A stretch of 5,821 nt of DNA from an uncultured Clostridia bacterium. Its GTDB lineage: Bacteria; Bacillota; Clostridia; Oscillospirales; Ruminococcaceae. Positions 1 through 5,765 of this stretch are shown here, piece by piece. A program made the position numbers and the translations under genes. Each line of letters starts with the position of its first letter. Position 1 is the stretch's first letter. The notes below the pieces were generated by a model. The model worked only from the letters and a program-made list of their open reading frames with translations. It had not been told where the DNA came from and did no database searches. Where the stretch lies: contig CALLQM010000032.1 in NCBI GenBank assembly GCA_938014855.1, forward strand, positions 1 to 5,821, in the 5' to 3' direction.

Positions 1-88
1 CACCAAAAAATAACGACAACAATTAGCGCGAAATAAATAGTATCTAGGAAAATTTCACAAAATATTAACAAAAATCTGTGAAAACTGA

Positions 89-116
89 TTGTGATTTATA
101 AAATATGTGTTATACT
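89..116 (+). promoter_or_regulatory. Candidate sigma-A promoter of the phoH operon
   Basis: TTGTGA at 89-94 and TATACT at 111-116 are separated by 16 bases, close to the TTGACA/TATAAT consensus. Transcription would start near 122-125 and leave a leader of roughly 95 bases before the phoH start codon. No other comparably good promoter is visible before the later genes of the cluster, which fits a single operon. The call rests on consensus matching only. Confidence 0.5.
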
Positions 117-124
117 ATAGGTAC

Positions 125-146
125 ACATCAATCTTGATGTTTTTTT
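125..146 (+). terminator. Terminator-like hairpin directly after the promoter
   Basis: ACATCAA (125-131) pairs perfectly with TTGATGT (134-140), and a T-run at 140-146 follows, as in a Rho-independent terminator. The stem is short and AT-rich, so it would be weak. It begins within a few bases of the predicted start site of the phoH promoter. It could be the terminator of a gene left of the window, or a 5'-end hairpin that stabilises the phoH mRNA. The structure is seen; the role is inference. Confidence 0.4.
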
Positions 147-216
147 GTGTTTTTGCGGTTTTCATGTATGGAATGATCGCCAACAGTTCACACTTTAGAA
201 GGATGGATTTGTAAAA

Positions 217-1182
217 ATGATAGAACAGCTTGTAAACATCGACCGCATGGAACATGCGCTGGCTCTGTTTGGCAGTTTTGATGAAAATGTGCGTTTGATT
301 GAACAACAATATAATGTAACGGTTACATGTCGAGATACGGAAATTAAGGTATTTGGTGATGAGGAAGGTGTTTCCAATGCCGTAAGAACAATATCCGGTT
401 TGCTTTCTCTCATCAATAAAGGGGAAACGATTAGTGAACAAAATGTTCGCTATGTGATGGCGATGGTGCAGGAAGGCTCCGAAGATAAGGTTGCCGCACT
501 TTCAAATGACGTTATTTGTATTACAACATCTGGAAAACCGATTAAAGCCAAAACGCTTGGACAAAAAAAATATATCCAGGCAATCCGAGAAAATACGATC
601 TCATTCGGAATAGGTCCTGCCGGAACCGGCAAGCCCTATCTTGCCGTTGCAATGGCAGTGCGTGCGTTTCGAGCACATGAGGTCAATCGCATCATTCTTA
701 CAAGACCTGCTGTAGAAGCCGGAGAAAAGCTGGGATTTTTACCGGGCGATCTGCAAAACAAGGTCGATCCTTATTTGCGTCCTCTTTATGATGCATTGTT
801 TGATATGTTAGGCAGTGAGAATTTTGCCAAGTATGTGGAAAGGCAGAATATTGAGGTCGCTCCGCTTGCCTATATGAGAGGCAGAACGTTGGACGACAGT
901 TTTATCATTTTAGATGAAGCGCAGAACACAACACATGAGCAGATGAAAATGTTTCTAACCCGGCTTGGCTTTAATTCTAAGGCAATTATTACCGGTGATG
1001 TTACACAAATCGACTTGCCGGATCCAAAACGTTCGGGTTTATTGGAAGCGGAAAGAGTACTTAAAAATGTGGAAGATATTGGAATTATCCGCTTTTCGGA
1101 AAAAGATGTGGTGCGCCACCGATTAGTACAGGAAATCATCAAGGCTTATGAAAAATATTATAATAATAGTCCCAAACATTAA
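217..1182 (+). CDS. phoH: PhoH family ATPase (PhoH/PhoL-like)
   Basis: This 321-residue protein is a full-length cytoplasmic PhoH-family P-loop ATPase, related to E. coli YbeZ. The exact function is not firmly known, but the family is linked to RNA metabolism and is commonly encoded next to YbeY. The N-terminal part (about 1-105) is the usual small nucleic-acid-binding-like region. The ATPase part (about 110-315) shows GPAGTGKP at 133-140, Walker B FIILDEAQN at 229-237 and the TGD motif at 259-261. Walker A is abnormal: residue 140 is proline (codon CCC, 634-636) where the family has threonine, a residue that contacts Mg2+ and phosphate in P-loop enzymes. All other motifs look intact. The start at 217 is preceded by an AAGGA-type site at 199-203, somewhat distant, and the translation from it matches a typical PhoH N-terminus. 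It is the first gene of the cluster, 39 bases before ybeY. Family identity is very secure; ATPase activity is doubtful because of P140. Confidence 0.93.
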   Translation: MIEQLVNIDRMEHALALFGSFDENVRLIEQQYNVTVTCRDTEIKVFGDEEGVSNAVRTISGLLSLINKGETISEQNVRYVMAMVQEGSEDKVAALSNDVICITTSGKPIKAKTLGQKKYIQAIRENTISFGIGPAGTGKPYLAVAMAVRAFRAHEVNRIILTRPAVEAGEKLGFLPGDLQNKVDPYLRPLYDALFDMLGSENFAKYVERQNIEVAPLAYMRGRTLDDSFIILDEAQNTTHEQMKMFLTRLGFNSKAIITGDVTQIDLPDPKRSGLLEAERVLKNVEDIGIIRFSEKDVVRHRLVQEIIKAYEKYYNNSPKH

Positions 1183-1205
1183 AGAGGACTTTTAGCCAAA
1201 ATCAC

Positions 1206-1212
1206 AGGAGGT
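1206..1212 (+). promoter_or_regulatory. Strong ribosome binding site of ybeY
   Basis: AGGAGGT is a near-perfect Shine-Dalgarno sequence about 10 bases before the ATG at 1222. It fixes that ATG as the ybeY start and lies inside the 39-base gap after phoH. Confidence 0.85.
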
Positions 1213-1221
1213 AAACCATAG

Positions 1222-1728
1222 ATGGCAGAAAGTGTAAAAGTCTTAATTACAAATCGACAGAAAGAAGTGAAAATACCAAGCGGTATACGCCTTCTCATTA
1301 GGAGGTGCTGCCATGCTGTTCTGATAGAAGAAAATTTCAATGACAGCGCTGAAGTAAGCGTTAGCTTTGTCACCAACGAGCAGATTCGGCAGCTTAATGC
1401 GGAATTCCGCAAAAAGGACATGCCCACCGATGTATTGTCTTTTCCTTTGGGAGAAGATGGTGTGTATGACCGCAATATGGAAACCGGTGCAATGATGCTG
1501 GGTGATATCGTCATTTCTGTTGAAAAAGCGGTGGAGCAAGCCAAAATTTACGGCCACTCGCTTCAGCGGGAAATTGGTTTTTTGACCGTACATTCCATGC
1601 TGCATTTGCTGGGGTACGATCATGAACTTGGTGGAATCGAACAAGTCCATATGCGTGAGAAAGAAGAAAGCGTCCTGACCAGTTTAGGGCTTCGCCGGGA
1701 TGCCAGTTATGTGATGGATGTGGAATGA
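1222..1728 (+). CDS. ybeY: Endoribonuclease YbeY (16S rRNA 3'-end maturation)
   Basis: The protein has 168 residues, the usual length for YbeY (UPF0054), a zinc-dependent single-strand endoribonuclease involved in 16S rRNA 3'-end processing and 70S ribosome quality control. The diagnostic zinc motif HSMLHLLGYDH lies at 124-134, with ligands H124, H128 and H134. Serine follows the first histidine where many homologues have glycine. Other conserved blocks are FRKKDMPTDVLSF (62-74) and LGDIVIS (93-99). The start is set by the AGGAGGT site just upstream. The stop overlaps the dgkA start in an ATGA arrangement, suggesting translational coupling. Its place with era, whose product binds the 16S 3' end, fits a ribosome-biogenesis operon. 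No anomalies are seen. Confidence 0.97.
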   Translation: MAESVKVLITNRQKEVKIPSGIRLLIRRCCHAVLIEENFNDSAEVSVSFVTNEQIRQLNAEFRKKDMPTDVLSFPLGEDGVYDRNMETGAMMLGDIVISVEKAVEQAKIYGHSLQREIGFLTVHSMLHLLGYDHELGGIEQVHMREKEESVLTSLGLRRDASYVMDVE

Positions 1729-2186
1729 AAAAGAAACTGCGCGGATTTTTAAGTAGCTTCCGCTGGGCAGGGCATGGTGTTCTGTTTTGTATACGTAATG
1801 AGCGGAATTTTCGAATCCATTTGATTGCCGCATTTTATGTTGTGCTGCTTGCTTCTCTATTGGAACTGGATGGCATGCACATTGCGGTTCTTTCCTTAAC
1901 CATAGGAAATGTTTTGGTCATGGAACTGCTCAATACTGCTGTGGAAGCATTGGTTGACCTTGTGTCCCCAAATAAACATCCGCTTGCTAAAGTGGCCAAA
2001 GATGCAGCGGCTGGCGCTGTCTTGATTTCTGCAATCGTCAGTGTTGCTGTAGGAGTTTCGTTGCTGTGGCAGCCTGAAAAATTAAGGATTCTATTCAGCA
2101 TTTTGCTTGCTTCGCCGATATTGTTGATTTTACTGGCCGCTTCGGCAGTCTTTTCGTTATGGTTTATTTTTGGATTGGAAAAATAG
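1725..2186 (+). CDS. dgkA: DgkA-family membrane lipid kinase (undecaprenol/diacylglycerol kinase)
   Basis: This is a 153-residue integral membrane protein of the prokaryotic DAGK family. In Gram-positive bacteria members usually phosphorylate undecaprenol, feeding the lipid carrier pool for wall synthesis; E. coli DgkA uses diacylglycerol. The signature MELLNTAVEALVDLVS lies at 66-81 with E67, N70 and E74, followed by AKVAKDAAAGAVL at 88-100, where D93 is the second conserved acidic position. E26 in the NERN segment is also typical. Hydrophobic segments lie at about 32-48, 51-68, 95-115 and 120-149. The last is an extension: the Bacillus undecaprenol kinase is about 120-130 residues with three membrane helices, so this protein probably has a fourth. 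The ATG overlaps the ybeY stop by 4 bp and has only a weak GGATG-like site, so coupled translation is likely. The choice of undecaprenol over diacylglycerol is inferred from the lineage. Confidence 0.92.
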   Translation: MKKKLRGFLSSFRWAGHGVLFCIRNERNFRIHLIAAFYVVLLASLLELDGMHIAVLSLTIGNVLVMELLNTAVEALVDLVSPNKHPLAKVAKDAAAGAVLISAIVSVAVGVSLLWQPEKLRILFSILLASPILLILLAASAVFSLWFIFGLEK

Positions 2187-2211
2187 TGTTTGTTAAATAC
2201 TGATAAAAATT

Positions 2212-2217
2212 AAGGAG
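2212..2217 (+). promoter_or_regulatory. Ribosome binding site of era
   Basis: AAGGAG lies 5 bases before the ATG at 2223 and decides the era start. The 36-base gap after dgkA holds no terminator and no trace of the cdd gene found at this place in Bacillus. Confidence 0.75.
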
Positions 2218-2222
2218 AACAT

Positions 2223-3134
2223 ATGAATTTACAATCCCCGGACTACCGTACCAAGTCCGCATTTATTGCGATTGTGGGACGTCCAAATGTAGGTAAATCC
2301 AGCTTGCTTAATGCTATGCTTGGAGAAAAAATTGCAATTGTATCCAACAAACCTCAAACAACAAGAACTCGAATCATGGGTGTACGAACGGACGATGATA
2401 CTCAGCTTGTGTTTATTGATACACCTGGACTGCACAAACCGCGTACCAAATTATCAAACTATATGGTAAAACAGGTGAGCGATAGTGTTGCAGATGTTGA
2501 TGCGGCTATTCTTGTGGTAGAACCTGTGGGTGAAATTCATAAAGCGGAACAGCAGTTGATCGCTTCGTTTCGTTCACAGCATATCCCTGCAATTCTTGCA
2601 ATCAATAAAATTGATACGTTGGATGCAAAAGAAAAACTCATGTCACAGATATTGATGTATACAAAAGCGTTTGATTTTGATGCGGTAGTTCCGATATCCG
2701 CTTTAAAAGGCGATGGAATTGAAGATGTTTTAGGGGAATTGCAAAAATTTGCGGAACCGTCTCCATTCTTCTTTGAACCTGATACGCTGACAGATCAGCC
2801 TGAACGTGTAATTGTAGCAGAAATTGTTCGAGAAAAACTACTCCGTTCTCTTTACGATGAAATCCCTCATGGAACAGCTGTTGCAGTTGAAAGAATGAAG
2901 GAACGGGAAGGGCAGGATATTGTTGATATTGAAGTGCAGATCTTTTGTGAACGTGAATCGCATAAGGGCATGATTATTGGAAAAGGCGGGGAAATGCTCA
3001 AAAAAATCGGAACCCAGTCCCGCCAAGATATCGAACGTTTTCTAAACTGTAAAGTCAATTTAAAATGTTGGGTGAAAGTACGGGAAGATTGGCGCAATCG
3101 AGAAAATATTATAAAATCATTTGGCTATACTTGA
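2223..3134 (+). CDS. era: GTPase Era (30S ribosomal subunit assembly)
   Basis: The 303-residue protein is a full-length Era, an essential-type GTPase that binds the 3' end of 16S rRNA through a KH domain and acts in late 30S assembly. The GTPase domain (about 12-175) shows G1 GRPNVGKS (19-26), G2 in PQTTR (44-48), G3 DTPG (66-69), G4 NKID (128-131) and G5 SAL (159-161). The C-terminal KH type 2 domain (about 200-290) contains IIGKGGEMLKKIG (251-263) with its GxxG loop, then a WRN segment at 290-292 and the usual FGY-type tail. Length and all motifs are normal. It is the last gene of the cluster. recO, which commonly follows era in Firmicutes, is not here: a strong terminator begins about 20 bases after the stop. 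Confidence 0.98.
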   Translation: MNLQSPDYRTKSAFIAIVGRPNVGKSSLLNAMLGEKIAIVSNKPQTTRTRIMGVRTDDDTQLVFIDTPGLHKPRTKLSNYMVKQVSDSVADVDAAILVVEPVGEIHKAEQQLIASFRSQHIPAILAINKIDTLDAKEKLMSQILMYTKAFDFDAVVPISALKGDGIEDVLGELQKFAEPSPFFFEPDTLTDQPERVIVAEIVREKLLRSLYDEIPHGTAVAVERMKEREGQDIVDIEVQIFCERESHKGMIIGKGGEMLKKIGTQSRQDIERFLNCKVNLKCWVKVREDWRNRENIIKSFGYT

Positions 3135-3154
3135 GAAGTTAAAGTTAAAAATAG

Positions 3155-3193
3155 AAAAATCCGCAGGCATAAAACATGCCTGCGGATTTTTTT
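3155..3193. terminator. Bidirectional Rho-independent terminator between era and the diguanylate cyclase gene
   Basis: A perfect 16-bp stem is formed by 3155-3170 and 3176-3191 around a 5-base loop (AAAAC). The core GGCAT/ATGCC and CCGCA/TGCGG pairs make it stable. The right side runs into seven T (3187-3193) for era transcripts, and the left side is A-rich, giving a U-run for minus-strand transcripts from the cyclase gene, whose stop codon is about 10 bases away. One element can therefore end both converging transcripts. Confidence 0.93.
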
Positions 3194-3202
3194 AAACTAT
3201 GT

Positions 3203-5467
3203 TTAGTAAAGCCGAAGTCCATTTTTTTTCTGACTGCGCAGGGAGTTCGCTTCTTCCACTTTTTCGCAGTAGACTGCATATTGATTTTTGCCATGATTTT
3301 TTGCGTAATAGAGCGCAATATCTGCTTTGTCAAAAAGTTCGGGGAAGTTATCTGCATGTTTTGGATAAAAAGCAATGCCTACACTCACCGTCATTTTATA
3401 GTCCACTTTGGTTTCCGCAAAGCAATGCTGAAAAATTTCCGTGATTTTGTGAACCTTTTTATGAACCATAAATTCATCTGGTATATGCTCCAAAAAGACG
3501 ATGAATTCATCACCGCCGATTCGGCCGACAATATCTGTGCTTCGAAATAGGGATTTGATTGCATTTGCAATTTCTTTCAAAGCAGTATCTCCGTAAAGAT
3601 GCCCTAAAGTATCGTTTACTTGTTTAAAATTATCAATATCAATGACAATCAGTGCGGCAGGGGATTTGTTCTGTTCGATATATGTGCGAATACAGCTTTC
3701 CGTAATCCCCTTGTTATATAATCCAGTCAATGAATCTTTCTGTGCATATTCCTTTACCGTCTGAAAAGTTCGCTTTTGCGTATCGATATCGGAAAGAATT
3801 CCAACCGCTTTATACGCTTTCCCATCTTTATCTAAAATTGCGGTGGCAGTAATTGAACACCATAAATAACTGCCATCTATTTTTTTAATGCGAAATTCAC
3901 CGCTGACATATTTTTTTCCGTTTATTAATTGCCGGCAAATCTTACGAAATGCATCTCGATCGCTTTTTGGAATGTTATTGCTTTGAATTGCGCATTCCGG
4001 AAAATCGCAGGACGAGGGTTCATAACCAAATTTTTTTAAGAAATTTTTTGAAAAATAAACGGTTTGCTCAATTATATTCCATTCAAAAATGGAATCTTGT
4101 GTTTGATTTAAAATAATATCGTAAAGCCGCTGATTTACCAAAAGATTTTCTTGTGCTTGTTTAAATGGAGTGATATCAGCAAATGTATTATAAATACTTT
4201 TTTCGCCAATTGCATCATTCGATACTTTTGAATTTAACCAAATCCATTTTACTGATCCGCCCGCACAAATGATACGGTATTCATCCGCTAAAACGGAACC
4301 GTAAGAAAGCAAAAAGCAGTGATTTTTTTTAATTTTTTCATGATCATCCGGATGGATTAAATGCAGAACTTGATTATGAAAAAGCGCTTTAAATTCCTGC
4401 TTTGTATATCCAATAAAATAGTAAAATCCTTTACTGGCATAATGGACTGTCATTTTATCGTCATTTTTACAGCAAATGATACCACCAGGCAGTGTATTGT
4501 AAAGAACAGATAGTTCTTCCTTAAGCCTTTGAAGATTTTGCCGATTTTTTTGCTGGCACAATAACATCGCAAGAATGACCAAGATCAAAACACTGGCACT
4601 AATCAGCATGAAATAAACAGAACTGCGCAGAAAATGAACGGAGCGAAATGGAATCGTTTGAATTGGCGTGATAAAAAATAGATACCAATCATTTATACCA
4701 ATTGGTATGAAATTTATAACCGTTTTCTTGTAATTTAGATTACAAAGCAAACTTCCGCTTTTTCCTTCCTGCATTTTTGAACTGATTATCGTTGAATTAG
4801 ACCCGTTTTTTGACAAAAAGGTGAAAGCATTTTGGAAAGAATCCTCTTGAAAAAGCTGTAATGCATCTCCGTTACATCGAATGATACGAATTTCATTATT
4901 AAACGGGTAAAAACTATTTCGGAGCATAGCATGTAAGTCATCAGCAGAATAGTATCCAATAACCGACCCGATGATTTTTCCTTGACTATCAATTGGTGCA
5001 ACCACTGAAATCCAATCCGTTGTCTCATCGAAACAAGAATTGGCCGATAAAAGAACTTGATGGTTTTTAATTTGGTTTAATAATTTCTTTTCATCATCAT
5101 TTGCATTCCGCATACTGTTTGCGTTATAAATTTTTCCGGAATGGTCAGCAATTGAAAGATTGGAAAAGTGAGATCCCTGCATTTTTTCAATTAACTGATC
5201 GGTTATTTTGCTATTATTAATGGTTTTATAGTTTTTTCCGGTCCATTCAGCAGCATATTGTAATCGATTGATATCACTTTCCAATCGATCACAAAAAACA
5301 TCGGTTCCGTATTGTGTAGCACCGTCCAAGAACTGGACAATATCATTGGTAATGACATTGTCCAGTTTCCAAATAAATAGGATGGCCGCAGCGATCACGC
5401 AGGCCAAAACCGCTAGAATTGCCGCGATATTTCGCAAAACCTTGTTTTCTTTTTTCATCTGTGACAC
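3203..5467 (-). CDS. Membrane-bound Cache-PAS-PAS-GGDEF diguanylate cyclase
   Basis: This 754-residue protein is predicted to make cyclic di-GMP from two GTP in response to an external signal. A membrane helix lies at about 11-33, an extracytoplasmic Cache-like (dCache type) ligand-binding region at about 37-272, and a second helix at about 282-304. Two PAS domains follow at about 317-435 and 445-568; the second ends in a PAC-like stretch around 521-565. The GGDEF domain occupies about 570-734. The catalytic motif GGDEF is at 651-655, with D610, N618 and D627 in the expected metal and GTP positions, and RSTD at 642-645, five residues before GGDEF, forms a standard inhibitory site. No EAL or HD-GYP domain is present. 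The GTG start at 5467 gives the longest frame. ATG at 5458 (residue 4) is an equally plausible start, since neither has a convincing Shine-Dalgarno site; a GGG sits 12 bases before the ATG. The gene looks AT-richer than the era operon and faces it, so it is probably monocistronic. Ligand unknown. Confidence 0.93.
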   Translation of the reverse strand: MSQMKKENKVLRNIAAILAVLACVIAAAILFIWKLDNVITNDIVQFLDGATQYGTDVFCDRLESDINRLQYAAEWTGKNYKTINNSKITDQLIEKMQGSHFSNLSIADHSGKIYNANSMRNANDDEKKLLNQIKNHQVLLSANSCFDETTDWISVVAPIDSQGKIIGSVIGYYSADDLHAMLRNSFYPFNNEIRIIRCNGDALQLFQEDSFQNAFTFLSKNGSNSTIISSKMQEGKSGSLLCNLNYKKTVINFIPIGINDWYLFFITPIQTIPFRSVHFLRSSVYFMLISASVLILVILAMLLCQQKNRQNLQRLKEELSVLYNTLPGGIICCKNDDKMTVHYASKGFYYFIGYTKQEFKALFHNQVLHLIHPDDHEKIKKNHCFLLSYGSVLADEYRIICAGGSVKWIWLNSKVSNDAIGEKSIYNTFADITPFKQAQENLLVNQRLYDIILNQTQDSIFEWNIIEQTVYFSKNFLKKFGYEPSSCDFPECAIQSNNIPKSDRDAFRKICRQLINGKKYVSGEFRIKKIDGSYLWCSITATAILDKDGKAYKAVGILSDIDTQKRTFQTVKEYAQKDSLTGLYNKGITESCIRTYIEQNKSPAALIVIDIDNFKQVNDTLGHLYGDTALKEIANAIKSLFRSTDIVGRIGGDEFIVFLEHIPDEFMVHKKVHKITEIFQHCFAETKVDYKMTVSVGIAFYPKHADNFPELFDKADIALYYAKNHGKNQYAVYCEKVEEANSLRSQKKNGLRLY

Positions 5468-5558
5468 ACACCCAATAAAGTAGATAAAAGCTACGTAAAT
5501 TCGATTTATAATAATTATTAACCTGTTGAATATGGTAACGGTGAGTCATATGAAATAA

Positions 5559-5564
5559 ATTATA
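5559..5564 (-). promoter_or_regulatory. Candidate -10 element for the diguanylate cyclase gene
   Basis: Read on the minus strand, 5564-5559 is a perfect TATAAT. At a 17-base spacing the -35 position reads GATTAA, a poor match. This would suit a promoter that needs an activator, or a false hit in AT-rich DNA. The leader to the GTG start would be about 85 bases. Confidence 0.35.
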
Positions 5565-5566
5565 AC

Positions 5567-5589
5567 TTAATCATATCATGATTAATCAT
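5567..5589. promoter_or_regulatory. Possible operator: overlapping TTAATCAT inverted repeats
   Basis: TTAATCAT (5567-5574) and ATGATTAA (5578-5585) form a perfect inverted repeat with a 3-base centre. A third copy, TTAATCAT at 5582-5589, overlaps the second so that ATGATTAATCAT (5578-5589) is itself a perfect palindrome. The cluster starts 3 bases upstream of the minus-strand TATAAT and covers its spacer and -35 position, as expected for a regulator site. The repeats are seen; the function is inference, and AT-rich palindromes occur by chance. Confidence 0.35.
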
Positions 5590-5691
5590 AAATGTACATA
5601 AATATTTAACATATCCGGATATTAGTTGTTAATTATGTAAAATATCGTGTCTGTATTTTAGAGATTCGTATGAAAAGTAGCGGCATTTTCC

Positions 5692-5720
5692 TTGACGTTT
5701 TTTATAGAAAATGTTACTAT
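5692..5720 (+). promoter_or_regulatory. Candidate sigma-A promoter reading out of the window
   Basis: TTGACG (5692-5697) and TACTAT (5715-5720) are separated by exactly 17 bases, making this the best consensus promoter in the window. Transcription would begin near 5727 and run rightward into a gene beyond the edge, possibly one starting at the ATG at 5766. Confidence 0.6.
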
Positions 5721-5765
5721 ATTTCTAAGAAAATCAGATTTTTTCATTTGTCAAGTGATGAAATT

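Larger units (their letters stand above)
1..216. other. Non-coding leader region upstream of phoH
   Basis: I see no credible coding frame in this AT-rich stretch. It holds a candidate promoter near 89-116, a short hairpin followed by a T-run at 125-146, and a 7-bp inverted repeat, TTTCACA (53-59) with TGTGAAA (77-83), separated by 17 bases. The rest (about 147-196) would be an untranslated leader of the phoH operon. In Bacillus the genes upstream of phoH are yqfC and yqfD; nothing of them is visible here, so any upstream gene ends before the window. Confidence 0.6.
5468..5669. other. AT-rich divergent intergenic region
   Basis: I see no convincing gene in this stretch between the start of the diguanylate cyclase and the open frame at the right edge. 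It contains a minus-strand TATAAT (5559-5564), overlapping TTAATCAT half-sites (5567-5589), and a separate 12-bp perfect palindrome ATATCCGGATAT at 5611-5622. It probably carries the control elements of both flanking genes. Confidence 0.6.

Noticed and set aside
53..70. Possible Rex-type operator upstream of phoH
   Set aside because: TTCACAA and TTAACAA elements are present but in the same orientation and without the expected inverted partner, so the match to a Rex site does not hold.
115..441. A 108-codon minus-strand open frame over the phoH start
   Set aside because: It runs antisense to the conserved PhoH N-terminus and across the promoter and hairpin, has no recognisable family and no start signal.
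1179..1650. Minus-strand open frames of 121 and 135 codons
   Set aside because: They are antisense to ybeY, which has full family motifs and a strong ribosome binding site; these frames have neither.
3135..3202. Remnant of recO after era
   Set aside because: The short gap is filled by the terminator stem; no coding similarity is visible.
3176..3550. A 124-codon plus-strand open frame
   Set aside because: It lies wholly inside the opposite-strand GGDEF coding region and its beginning overlaps the terminator stem. It has no ribosome binding site and resembles no protein; it is a shadow frame.
4695..4708. Perfect palindrome ATACCAATTGGTAT
   Set aside because: It lies inside the cyclase gene and is explained by codons for Ile-Pro-Ile-Gly-Ile in the Cache-like domain; no regulatory context is present.
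5468..5669. c-di-GMP riboswitch ahead of the cyclase gene
   Set aside because: No GEMM-like conserved core (GGUCACGCACAGGG-type) is found on either strand, and the region is too AT-rich for the paired stems.
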